From: Polynucleobacter acidiphobus
GTDB taxonomy: Bacteria; Pseudomonadota; Gammaproteobacteria; Burkholderiales; Burkholderiaceae
Length of the DNA stretch: 64,000 bases
Direction of reading: 5' to 3'
NCBI RefSeq assembly: GCF_003065385.1
Contig: NZ_CP023277.1
Span: forward strand, 1,514,829-1,578,828
Shown: piece after piece, positions 54,946 to 64,000 of the stretch
Position numbering within the stretch: the first letter of the stretch is position 1
Layout: each line of letters begins with the position of its first letter
Notes under the pieces: generated by a model
The model's database searches: none
The model's input: only the letters and a program-made list of their open reading frames with translations
What the model was told of the DNA's origin: nothing
Translations under genes and position numbers: made by a program

Positions 54946-55836
54946 CTATGAGCGCAGTGCTAGTCCAAGCACAATTCCTAAAAAGAGCGCGGCCCCCAAC
55001 CAATTGTTGTGCAAGAAGGCTCTAAAGCAGGCTTCGCGCTGCCGAGTGGCAACGAGTCGCAGTTCATAGATAGCGCAACCGAGCGCTAAGAACCAGCCCA
55101 CATAGAACCAAGAACTCAGCTCAATCATCTCGGCTACCCAAATTTGGGAGGCCAACAAGAGCCCATAACAAATCGAGATGGCCGTTACATCAAACCGCCC
55201 AAAAGTAATCGCTGAAGTTTTTAATCCCAAGCGCAGATCATCATCGCGATCGACCATGGCATAGGCAGTATCGTAAGCAATCGCCCAAAAAACATTACCA
55301 GTAAATAAAATCAAGGCCTCTAGCGGTATGTGATTTTGTACTGCCGCAAACGCCATGGGAATACCAAAACCAAATGCCAGACCAAGGATTGCTTGAGGGA
55401 TTGAAAAGAAGCGTTTCGTAAAGGGATAAATGGCTGCTAAGAGAACTGCCACAATCGATAACTGCTTAGTCAAGTCATTTAAAGGCTGAATTAATCCAAA
55501 TGAGATCAATGCCAAGATCACGGCAATTGCAATTGCCTCGTACTTGGATATTTTTCCACTGGTGAGTGGGCGATGCTGTGTACGTTCTACGTGCTTATCA
55601 AAATGACGGTCAGCGTAGTCATTGATCGCGCAACCGGCGCTTCGCATGAGGACCGTTCCCAAACAAAAGATCGACAAGACGATTGGATTTGGAAAGCCAT
55701 CGCTTGCAATCCAAAGGCCCCAAAGTGTTGGCCACAGTAGTAAAAGAATGCCGATGGGCTTATCCAAGCGCACCAGATGGATATACGACTGCAAGCGCCC
55801 AGAAATCAGAGCAACCTCGCTCCAGGTAAATCGCAC
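54946..55836 (-). CDS. ubiA: 4-hydroxybenzoate polyprenyltransferase UbiA
   Basis: UbiA attaches a polyprenyl chain to 4-hydroxybenzoate in ubiquinone synthesis, in the inner membrane. The 296 residues form about eight or nine hydrophobic segments. The two Asp-rich motifs that bind Mg-diphosphate are present: [19 protein letters not shown] and [37 protein letters not shown] precedes them, as expected. The start used is GTG at 55836, which overlaps the 3' end of oxyR by 31 bases; a TTG at 55794 or a CTG at 55809 are possible alternatives. It is probably the last gene of a recG-oxyR-ubiA transcript. Confidence 0.92.
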   Translation of the reverse strand: MRFTWSEVALISGRLQSYIHLVRLDKPIGILLLLWPTLWGLWIASDGFPNPIVLSIFCLGTVLMRSAGCAINDYADRHFDKHVERTQHRPLTSGKISKYEAIAIAVILALISFGLIQPLNDLTKQLSIVAVLLAAIYPFTKRFFSIPQAILGLAFGFGIPMAFAAVQNHIPLEALILFTGNVFWAIAYDTAYAMVDRDDDLRLGLKTSAITFGRFDVTAISICYGLLLASQIWVAEMIELSSWFYVGWFLALGCAIYELRLVATRQREACFRAFLHNNWLGAALFLGIVLGLALRS

Positions 55837-56732
55837 GCTCGAATGGTCCGAGCAATTGCCTTCATGGCCTCAACCCGGGGATAACCTTTGCGCCAGACTA
55901 GACTAACGCGCCGCGTTGGCTCAGGTGATTCAAATGGAATATAGAGGATCAATCCGTCGCGATCATTTGGATTGCTGACTGAGGTGCGCGGCAAGACCGT
56001 AATTCCAATTCCTCCTGCGACCATTTGTCGAATGGTCTCTAGCGAGGATCCCTCAAAACTACGATGCTCTCCAAGTGTTAGGCCGGTGCCAAATCGATTG
56101 AGTTCTGGGCAAACACCCAGTACATGATCCCGAAAGCAATGCCCAGCGCCAAGCAGTAAGGTATTTTGTTCCTTCAATTCTTTTTGGCCAATCGATTTTC
56201 GATCTGACCATTCATGCCCCTTGGGGATCGCCACTAAGAAAGGTTCCTCATAGAGGTCAACAAAATCCAAGCCGGCGCTCGGAAATGGGTCCGCCAAAAT
56301 GGCGCAGTCAAGCTCCCCTTGACGCAACATCTCAATTAAACGGACCGTAAAGTTTTCTTCCAAAAATAATGGAGCCTTCGGTAAGGTGTCGCGCGCCACA
56401 CGAACGAGACTGGGGAGTAAATAAGGGGCGACGGTATAAATTGCACCAAGTCGCAATGGCCCGGATAGGGGATCCTGACCATGTTTTGCAAGATGCTTAA
56501 GTGCGTTGGCTTCCTCGAGTACCCGTTGTGCCTGCTGAATAATCACGGCGCCAAGGGTTGTGAGAGCCACGTCTGAACTGGTGCGCTCAAATATTTGGGT
56601 TTGCAGTTCTTCTTCTAACTTCTTAATGGCAACCGACAAAGTGGGCTGTGATACATGACAGGCTTCGGCTGCACGTCCAAAATGGCGCTCACGAGCAACT
56701 GCAACGATATAACGAAGTTCGGTCAGAGTCAT
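55806..56732 (-). CDS. oxyR: LysR-type hydrogen peroxide sensor OxyR
   Basis: OxyR senses H2O2 through a disulfide and activates antioxidant genes. The 308 residues open with the LysR helix-turn-helix ([39 protein letters not shown], described in two parts of the N-terminus, residues 3-41). The redox cysteines are at exactly the E. coli positions, C199 and C208, in [12 protein letters not shown]. It follows recG by ten bases and overlaps ubiA by 31. No katG or ahpC is in the window. The cysteine pair makes OxyR, rather than another LysR regulator, secure. Confidence 0.96.
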   Translation of the reverse strand: MTLTELRYIVAVARERHFGRAAEACHVSQPTLSVAIKKLEEELQTQIFERTSSDVALTTLGAVIIQQAQRVLEEANALKHLAKHGQDPLSGPLRLGAIYTVAPYLLPSLVRVARDTLPKAPLFLEENFTVRLIEMLRQGELDCAILADPFPSAGLDFVDLYEEPFLVAIPKGHEWSDRKSIGQKELKEQNTLLLGAGHCFRDHVLGVCPELNRFGTGLTLGEHRSFEGSSLETIRQMVAGGIGITVLPRTSVSNPNDRDGLILYIPFESPEPTRRVSLVWRKGYPRVEAMKAIARTIRACDLPGARLL

Positions 56733-56742
56733 ACTCGTATTA

Positions 56743-58854
56743 TCAAGCCTTTAGAAAATCTGTGCGCGAACCCAGCCAGCGACCCAGATGCGCCTCGACA
56801 AGCTCTGGATAGGCACGCAACCAATGCTCGGCGAGCTCTTGTGCAACCTGAATTAACCAGGCATCGCGCTGCAAATCGACAAAGCGCAACATGGCTTCAC
56901 CCGATTGCCTGGCTCCCAAAAGCTCGCCAGGGCCACGCAAGGCAAGATCGCGCTCCGCAATCACAAATCCATCCGAAACCTCGCGTAAGGTCTGTAAACG
57001 CTCTTTGGCGGCTAATGATAGAGGCTCGGAATACATCAAGATACAGGCCGATTGATTGGAGCCCCTACCAACACGACCTCGCAATTGATGGATCTGGGCA
57101 TAACCAAAGCGTTCAGCATGCTCGATCACCATTAATGCGGCATTGGGAACATCGACGCCCACCTCAATCACGGTAGTTGCCACCAATACATCAATCTGGC
57201 CCGCTTTAAAGGCAGCCATAATGGCCGCCTTCTCATCTGCCTTGAGACGCCCATGAATCAAAGCCAACTTATATTCCGATAAATATTCAGATAACTCCGC
57301 ATGACTGGCAACTGCTGTTTGTAATTGCAAGGCCTCTGACTCTTCAATCAGCGGGCAAACCCAATAGGCCTGAAGGCCCTTTTGCAACCACTGTTTCAAA
57401 CCTTCAATCACCTCTTGGCGTCTGCCGTCTTTAACTAATTTGGTAGTAATTGCTTGTCGTCCGGGTGGTAACTCGTCGATAACCGAGACATCGAGATCGG
57501 CGTAATAGGTCATTGCCAAGGTTCGGGGGATCGGGGTGGCGGACATCATGAGTTGGTGGCAGTAATAGGTTTCTGAGCCAATGCGTTGAGTAATCTCTAG
57601 ACGTTGACGAACCCCAAAACGATGTTGCTCATCAATCACTGCCAAGCCCAGCGCAGCAAATTGAACGGCATCTTGAATGAGGGCATGCGTTCCCACAATG
57701 ATTTGAGCCGTACCCGATGCAATCATTTCTTGTGCGTGTTTTTTTTCTTTCCCTTTCATGCCACCTGACAACCAAACCACACAAATGCCAAGCGGCTCAA
57801 ACCACTCCTTAAATTTCCAGTAATGCTGTTCTGCCAAAATTTCCGTAGGCGCCATGATGGCCGCCTGAAACGAGCGCTCCACCATCTGTGCACTGGCTAG
57901 AGCTGCAATAATGGTTTTGCCACTCCCAACATCACCTTGTAAAAGACGATTCATTGGAAACGGCTCTTTCAAATCACGAGTAATCTCCGACCACACTCGT
58001 TGCTGTGCATCGGTCAGCTCAAATGCCAGAGCGCGTATCAGTTGCAAGGGGAGGTTTTTTAATTCCTTTGGCGAGTTCGATTGTTTTGGCGGTGCGGGGC
58101 GCGCTCTACGACTGGCATGCGCTTGCTTTAGAGATATTTGTTGCGCAAGAAGCTCTTCTAGCTGCACCCGACGCCAAGCAGGATGGGTTCGTTCAATGAT
58201 AGATTGAGTATCGGCATCAACCGGTGGCTGATGTAAATAATGGATGGAATCGCGCAGACTCCACTGCATCACGCTTTGTGCGGCAGGACTTAAAGCACTT
58301 TGTGGAATTGTTTCTACCAACCACGCTTCCAAGCTGGAATCCTTCAAAGCATTAAGCACTGCCTTCCGAATTTTGGTCTGACTCACTCCCGCAACCACCG
58401 AGTACACCGGGGTTAGGCTTTTGGGTAGCGGTGCATCCGGAGATACAACACGCACTGTCGGATGAACTATCTCAGGACCGAAATAGCCATCCCGAATATC
58501 ACCCCGAACCCGTACATGTACCCCAACTGCCATTTGCTTTTGTTGACTGGGGTAAAAATTTAACCAACGAAGGTTTAAGCTACCTGTATCGTCCTCGATC
58601 GTAACCAAGAGTTGGCGACGGGGTCGATACACAACCTGACTACGAATCACTCGCCCTTGGGTTTGAACCGGACCTTGAAGTGCCGATGCACAGGCCTCGT
58701 CAATCGCCCATAGCTCGGTTTCATCCTCGTAGCGAATCGGTAGGTGCAGAGCTAATGCGGCAGGCGTAGTTAGCCCCATTTTCTCGAGTAGATTATTAGG
58801 AGACCCCTCACCGCTCGGTGTTTTGGGTACTTTTGTGTTGGACTTGGCTCTCAT
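56743..58854 (-). CDS. recG: ATP-dependent DNA helicase RecG
   Basis: RecG remodels stalled replication forks and Holliday junctions. The 703 residues have an N-terminal wedge (OB) domain (VIRSQVVYRPRRQLLVTIEDDTGSLNLRWLNFYPS region), Walker A LLQGDVGSGKTIIAALA, DEQHRFGVRQR (DExH), MSATPIPRTLAMTYYADLD, ATTVIEVGVDVPNA, and QLRGRVGRGSNQSACIL. The start chosen is ATG at 58854; an earlier in-frame ATG at 58890 would overlap the divergent queA start. The gene order recG-oxyR differs from oxyR-recG in Pseudomonas. Confidence 0.96.
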   Translation of the reverse strand: MRAKSNTKVPKTPSGEGSPNNLLEKMGLTTPAALALHLPIRYEDETELWAIDEACASALQGPVQTQGRVIRSQVVYRPRRQLLVTIEDDTGSLNLRWLNFYPSQQKQMAVGVHVRVRGDIRDGYFGPEIVHPTVRVVSPDAPLPKSLTPVYSVVAGVSQTKIRKAVLNALKDSSLEAWLVETIPQSALSPAAQSVMQWSLRDSIHYLHQPPVDADTQSIIERTHPAWRRVQLEELLAQQISLKQAHASRRARPAPPKQSNSPKELKNLPLQLIRALAFELTDAQQRVWSEITRDLKEPFPMNRLLQGDVGSGKTIIAALASAQMVERSFQAAIMAPTEILAEQHYWKFKEWFEPLGICVVWLSGGMKGKEKKHAQEMIASGTAQIIVGTHALIQDAVQFAALGLAVIDEQHRFGVRQRLEITQRIGSETYYCHQLMMSATPIPRTLAMTYYADLDVSVIDELPPGRQAITTKLVKDGRRQEVIEGLKQWLQKGLQAYWVCPLIEESEALQLQTAVASHAELSEYLSEYKLALIHGRLKADEKAAIMAAFKAGQIDVLVATTVIEVGVDVPNAALMVIEHAERFGYAQIHQLRGRVGRGSNQSACILMYSEPLSLAAKERLQTLREVSDGFVIAERDLALRGPGELLGARQSGEAMLRFVDLQRDAWLIQVAQELAEHWLRAYPELVEAHLGRWLGSRTDFLKA

Positions 58855-58884
58855 GGTTAGAATCCCAACACCGATAGTAATGCC

Positions 58885-59946
58885 ATGCAATTATCCGACT
58901 TCAACTACGACCTCCCGCCTGAGCTAATCGCTCAGCACCCACTGCCGCAACGATCAGCCAGCCGGCTCTTGGAGCTGGTGCAGACTGCGGATGAGAGACC
59001 TGAGTGCATTGATCGTTCATTTACCGATATTGTCCAATTAATTGGTCCAAACGATCTCCTCATTTTTAATGACACCCGAGTCATTCCAGCACGCGTGTTT
59101 GGCCAAAAGGAAACGGGGGGGCAAGTTGAGGTTTTGATCGAACGAATCACGGGGCCCAATCAAGCGATTGCTCAGATTCGTGCGTCTAAGGTTCCAAAAC
59201 CCGGAGGCAAAATCCGGCTTCGCGCCCATTCTGACCCCATCGCGGCCGATGACGCCCCAACGCTCATAGTGAATGGTCGAGTCAATATTGGTGGCAATAG
59301 TGATTTTTACGAAATTGTATTTCCTGAGAATGCAATGTCTGTATTAGAGAGCTATGGTGAACTCCCATTACCTCCCTACATTAGCCACACACCCGATGAG
59401 GAAGATGCCAATCGATACCAAACGGTGATGGCTCAAAAACCCGGAGCGGTTGCGGCACCGACTGCCGGCTTGCATTTTGATGTGGCTCTACTCAAACGCC
59501 TACGGGATCATGGGGTACAACAAGCAGCCATTACTTTGCACGTTGGTGCGGGGACATTTACTCCGGTTCGGCATGAAGACTTGGCGCTCCATCAAATGCA
59601 CTATGAGTGGTACTCGATCCCGAAAGATACGATCGAGGCAATTGAGCGGACCAAACAAAATCAAGGCAAGGTGATTGCTGTCGGTACGACGAGCATTCGC
59701 ACACTGGAAAGTTATGCCATCACCGGCCAACTCGAGGGCGAAACGAATTTATTTATTACGCCCGGCTTTGAGTTCAGGGTGGTCGATGCATTAATTACAA
59801 ATTTCCATTTACCAAAGTCGACTCTGCTAATGCTTGTAAGTGCATTTGCTGGAATCGATCCCATCCGCTACGCTTATGCCCACGCCATTCGTGAGCAATA
59901 CCGATTCTTCAGCTACGGTGATGCCATGTTTCTGAGGCGAACCTGA
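58885..59946 (+). CDS. queA: S-adenosylmethionine:tRNA ribosyltransferase-isomerase
   Basis: QueA transfers the ribosyl part of SAM to preQ1-modified tRNA, making epoxyqueuosine. The 353 residues show the start [27 protein letters not shown], then [57 protein letters not shown], and [19 protein letters not shown]. The ATG is 30 bases from the divergent recG start. It is followed 12 bases later by tgt, in the classic queA-tgt-yajC-secD-secF order. Confidence 0.97.
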   Translation: MQLSDFNYDLPPELIAQHPLPQRSASRLLELVQTADERPECIDRSFTDIVQLIGPNDLLIFNDTRVIPARVFGQKETGGQVEVLIERITGPNQAIAQIRASKVPKPGGKIRLRAHSDPIAADDAPTLIVNGRVNIGGNSDFYEIVFPENAMSVLESYGELPLPPYISHTPDEEDANRYQTVMAQKPGAVAAPTAGLHFDVALLKRLRDHGVQQAAITLHVGAGTFTPVRHEDLALHQMHYEWYSIPKDTIEAIERTKQNQGKVIAVGTTSIRTLESYAITGQLEGETNLFITPGFEFRVVDALITNFHLPKSTLLMLVSAFAGIDPIRYAYAHAIREQYRFFSYGDAMFLRRT

Positions 59947-61113
<1,167 letters not shown>

Positions 61114-61201
61114 GGCTTTAGGGGAAGCCTCAAAATCCCAGTCGACAGCCAGTCGGTTTAGAATTGCGGCTTACGTGTCGTAATTAATTGGAGGCTCCAA
61201 G

Positions 61202-61531
61202 ATGTTGATTAGCAATGCTTTTGCGCAAAGCGCACCCGCTGCCGGCGGAGATGCTGGTGGATTGATGAGTTTTATTCCCTTAATCCTCATGTTCGTGGTG
61301 CTTTATTTCATCATGATTCGTCCACAGATGAAGCGGCAGAAAGAGACCAAAGCGATGCTCGAGGCACTTGCAGCTGGTGATGAAGTCATTACCGCTGGTG
61401 GTATTTTGGGGAAAGTCACTGCGGTTAAAGATCAGTACGTTACCCTTGAGCTAGTACCAGGTACCGAAGTCCAGATGCAAAAGAATGCGGTAACGAGCGT
61501 TCTACCCAAAGGTACTATTAAATCTGTCTAA
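61202..61531 (+). CDS. yajC: Sec translocase accessory subunit YajC
   Basis: YajC is a small inner-membrane protein that associates with SecDF. The 109 residues have one membrane segment (FIPLILMFVVLYFIMIRPQ, near 23-41) followed by the conserved MKRQKETKAMLEALAAGDEVITAGGILGKV. The end NAVTSVLPKGTIKS is typical. GGAGG lies seven bases before the ATG, one of the best ribosome sites in the window. It is part of the queA-tgt-yajC-secDF cluster. Confidence 0.96.
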   Translation: MLISNAFAQSAPAAGGDAGGLMSFIPLILMFVVLYFIMIRPQMKRQKETKAMLEALAAGDEVITAGGILGKVTAVKDQYVTLELVPGTEVQMQKNAVTSVLPKGTIKSV

Positions 61532-61571
61532 TGAATCAGGGCGTCGTATTGGCGCCCACTAAGCCAGCATT

Positions 61572-63431
61572 ATGAATCGCTACCCCCTCTGGAAATACCT
61601 TGTAATTGGGGTAGCCCTCGTCATTGGCTTTTTGTATGCCTTACCAAATATCTTTGGCGAGGCGCCTGCCGTTCAAATCTCAGCAGCTAAACCGACGATT
61701 AAGGTTGATCTCACTACCCAATCTCGGATTGAGACACTTCTGAACGAAGCGAGTATTCAGAATACGGGGATATTCTTTGAGCGTACCGGCAATGTTGGTA
61801 GCATCAAGATTCGCTTTGAAAATACCGATACGCAACTCAAAGCACGGGATTTAATTAATCAAAAGCTCAATGTGGATCCCAAAGAGCCCAACTATATTGT
61901 GGCGCTCAATCTTCTCTCCAATACACCCAATTGGCTTGGCTCAATCAATGCCCTTCCTATGCCTTTGGGTCTGGACCTCCGTGGTGGCGTGTATTTCTTA
62001 TTGCAAGTCGATATGCAAGGCGCAGTCCAGAAGAAACTGACATCCTTGGCGACTGATATTCGTGGACAACTGCGTGATAAAGGGATTCGTCATCAAGGCA
62101 TTGAGCGCGCAGGCGACGCCATTACGATTCGCTTTGGATCGACTGCAGAAGCAGATGCTGCTCGCGCGGTACTAGCAGGCCCTCAAGCTGATCTAGAGTG
62201 GCTTCTTGAAAAAGCAGCCGATGGCGCCAAACTGGTTGGACGATTTAAGGCAAGCGCACTGAAAGAAGTTCAAGAAAATGCCGTCAAACAAAACATCATT
62301 ACCCTCAATAAACGCGTCAATGAATTAGCCGTCAAAGAGCCAGTCATTCAACAACAAGGGGCCGAGCGCATCGTGGTGCAACTTCCAGGCGTTCAAGATA
62401 CTGCGCGCGCCAAAGATATTATTGGTCGTACCGCAACCCTTGAATCCCGCCTCGCAGATCCAGTTGCTTCAACGATTGGTCTCAATGAAACCCCGCCACC
62501 TGGTACCGATGTATTTCGATTTGGCGAGAATCGCCTAGGCGTCTTCAAAAAATCGGTGATCTTCACAGGCGATCGCATTACCGATGCGAGCGCTGGCTTT
62601 GATCAGAACCAACGCCCATCTGTCAACATCTCACTGGATGCCGCTGGCGGACGAGTGATGCAAGAAGTAACGCGTGAGAACATTGGTAAGCCCATGGGCA
62701 TGATTCTGTTTGAAAAGGGTAAGGGTGAGGTACTCACCATTGCGACGATTCAAAGTGAGTTTGGCTCGAAGTTCCAGATTACTGGGCAACCCACCACTGA
62801 GAGCGCAAATGATCTTGCTCTATTACTTCGTGCAGGATCTTTGGCTGCCCCCATGGAAATTATTGAAGAACGCACCATTGGCCCGAGCCTAGGTCTTGAG
62901 AACATTGAGAAAGGATTCACCTCTCTCATTTATGGTTTTGCTGCAATCGCGATTTTCATGATTGCCTATTACATGCTATTTGGCACATTCTCAGTCATTG
63001 CGCTTGGGGTTAATTTAGTTCTCTTAATTTCCTTGCTATCCATGCTACAAGCCACGCTTACTCTGCCAGGTATTGCGGCAATGGCATTGGCGATTGGTAT
63101 GGCAATTGACTCCAACGTTCTCATCAATGAGCGGATTCGCGAAGAGCTACGCAATGGTGCGGCTCCCCACACGGCGATTGCCATCGGATTTGATAAGGCG
63201 TGGGCCACGATCTTGGACTCTAACATCACCACATTGATTGCTGGTTTAGCCCTGCTTGCCTTTGGCTCAGGTCCCATTAAAGGCTTTGCAGTGGTGCATT
63301 GCCTTGGTATTTTGACCTCGATGTTCTCCGCCGTCTTCTTTGCGCGCGGTATCGTCAATCTTTGGTACGGACGTCAGAAGAAGTTGCAGTCGATTTCGAT
63401 TGGCCAAGTCTGGCGGCCACAAGGGAAATAA
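61572..63431 (+). CDS. secD: Protein translocase subunit SecD
   Basis: SecD with SecF uses the proton motive force to complete protein export. The 619 residues have an N-terminal membrane segment (YLVIGVALVIGFLYALPNIF), then a large periplasmic domain with GLDLRGGVYFLLQVDM and AERIVVQLPGVQDTARAKDIIG. The C-terminal half has five membrane segments, starting GFAAIAIFMIAYYMLFGTFSV, with the family motif IAMALAIGMAIDSNVLINERIREE. DIRGQ and the P1 base region are intact. It is followed by secF after three bases. Confidence 0.97.
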   Translation: MNRYPLWKYLVIGVALVIGFLYALPNIFGEAPAVQISAAKPTIKVDLTTQSRIETLLNEASIQNTGIFFERTGNVGSIKIRFENTDTQLKARDLINQKLNVDPKEPNYIVALNLLSNTPNWLGSINALPMPLGLDLRGGVYFLLQVDMQGAVQKKLTSLATDIRGQLRDKGIRHQGIERAGDAITIRFGSTAEADAARAVLAGPQADLEWLLEKAADGAKLVGRFKASALKEVQENAVKQNIITLNKRVNELAVKEPVIQQQGAERIVVQLPGVQDTARAKDIIGRTATLESRLADPVASTIGLNETPPPGTDVFRFGENRLGVFKKSVIFTGDRITDASAGFDQNQRPSVNISLDAAGGRVMQEVTRENIGKPMGMILFEKGKGEVLTIATIQSEFGSKFQITGQPTTESANDLALLLRAGSLAAPMEIIEERTIGPSLGLENIEKGFTSLIYGFAAIAIFMIAYYMLFGTFSVIALGVNLVLLISLLSMLQATLTLPGIAAMALAIGMAIDSNVLINERIREELRNGAAPHTAIAIGFDKAWATILDSNITTLIAGLALLAFGSGPIKGFAVVHCLGILTSMFSAVFFARGIVNLWYGRQKKLQSISIGQVWRPQGK

Positions 63432-63434
63432 GTC

Positions 63435-64000
63435 ATGGAATTTTTCCGAATCCGCAAAGATATTCCCTTCATGCGCCATGCATTGTTACTCAATGCATTT
63501 TCGTTTATTACATTTTTAGCGGCGATCTTTTTTATTTGGCAAAAAGGCTTGCATCTCTCGATTGAATTTACCGGCGGTACGGTGATGGAGATTTCCTATC
63601 CACAAACTGCACCCCTTGACTCCATTCGTGATCAGATTGCCAAAATTGGATACACCGACAGCCAAATTCAGAACTTTGGAAGTTCGCGCGATGTCATGAT
63701 TCGTTTGCCTCTGCAGAGAGATCTAACCGGTCAAATCATTCCATCCGCGCAGCAAAGCACTGCGGTCATGCAAGTACTCGAGGCGAATAATTCTGGGGCG
63801 AAGCTGCAGCGGGTTGAATACGTGGGCCCTCAAGTTGGTAAAGAGCTAGCGATTGACGGAATTAAAGCTCTCATCTTTGTGGTGATCGGCATCATGATTT
63901 ACCTCGCATTCCGCTTCGAGTGGAAATTTGCTGTGGCTGGCATTTTGGCGAACTTGCATGATGTGGTGATCATTCTGGGATTCTTTGCCTTCTTTCAGTG
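63435..64000 (+). CDS. secF: Protein translocase subunit SecF, C-terminus cut by the window edge
   Basis: SecF is the partner of SecD in the inner membrane. About 188 residues are visible, starting MEFFRIRKDIPFMRHALLLN, then a membrane segment (AFSFITFLAAIFFIWQKG), the family motif GLHLSIEFTGGTVMEI, and VEYVGPQVGKELAIDGIKALIFVVIGIMIYLAFRFEWKFAVAG region that begins the second membrane segment. The full protein is usually about 310 residues, so roughly 120 are missing beyond base 64000. The start is three bases after secD. Confidence 0.96.
   Translation, partial: MEFFRIRKDIPFMRHALLLNAFSFITFLAAIFFIWQKGLHLSIEFTGGTVMEISYPQTAPLDSIRDQIAKIGYTDSQIQNFGSSRDVMIRLPLQRDLTGQIIPSAQQSTAVMQVLEANNSGAKLQRVEYVGPQVGKELAIDGIKALIFVVIGIMIYLAFRFEWKFAVAGILANLHDVVIILGFFAFFQ

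Overview
The window is ordinary, densely packed chromosomal DNA from a betaproteobacterium. Gene content, gene order and protein sequences point to Burkholderiales, most likely Polynucleobacter or a close relative. This is a judgement from recognised family sequences, synteny and the moderate GC content, not from a database search. I count 57 protein genes, two of them cut by the window ends (ispH at the left, secF at the right). I found no rRNA, tRNA, CRISPR array, insertion sequence, prophage, toxin-antitoxin pair or defence island, and no stretch with foreign-looking composition. Only one gap slightly exceeds 300 bases (14410-14716), and it holds two divergent promoters.

Layout. 1-2290: ispH and fkpB read leftward, then radC, rpmB and rpmG rightward, ending in a shared terminator. 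2341-5689: a fatty-acid desaturase, an rRNA m5C methyltransferase and purN, all leftward. 5729-11735: ribF, ileS, lspA, coaBC and dut rightward (flavin and CoA cofactors, Ile-tRNA, lipoprotein processing, dUTP removal). 11756-14409: clpS-clpA leftward, divergent from a cold-shock gene at 14717. 14989-19752: icd leftward, a secreted DUF192 protein rightward, then rpsT, argF, argG and ppnP leftward. 19924-23314: murJ, a SirB1-like gene and miaA rightward. 23307-29696: purM leftward, then an AI-2E-family permease, hda, a HAD phosphatase, pcnB, folK and panB rightward. 29693-35644: the heat-shock block hrcA-hemH-grpE-dnaK-dnaJ leftward. 35682-41087: nadK and recN rightward, glnE leftward. 41145-48822: yhdP, a nitrilase-family amidase, tldD and DAHP synthase rightward. 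48873-54944: a PduO-type cobalamin adenosyltransferase leftward, then glcD-glcE-glcF-yggS-proC rightward. 54946-58854: recG-oxyR-ubiA leftward. 58885-64000: queA-tgt-yajC-secD-secF rightward.

The best regulatory signals are two near-consensus sigma-32 promoters, upstream of grpE and dnaK. The dnaK one is overlapped by a perfect 9-9-9 palindrome whose architecture resembles, but whose sequence differs from, the CIRCE operator of HrcA. The HrcA repressor gene lies in the same block, yet I could not see a canonical CIRCE element anywhere in the window. Other points worth a look are a missing conventional start codon for radC, an argF gene starting at TTG a few bases after the rpsT terminator, apparently leaderless promoters, and many convergent gene pairs with no room for a terminator.

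I did not find a convincing previously undescribed biological system here. The findings are details of regulation and gene boundaries within well-known housekeeping genes.
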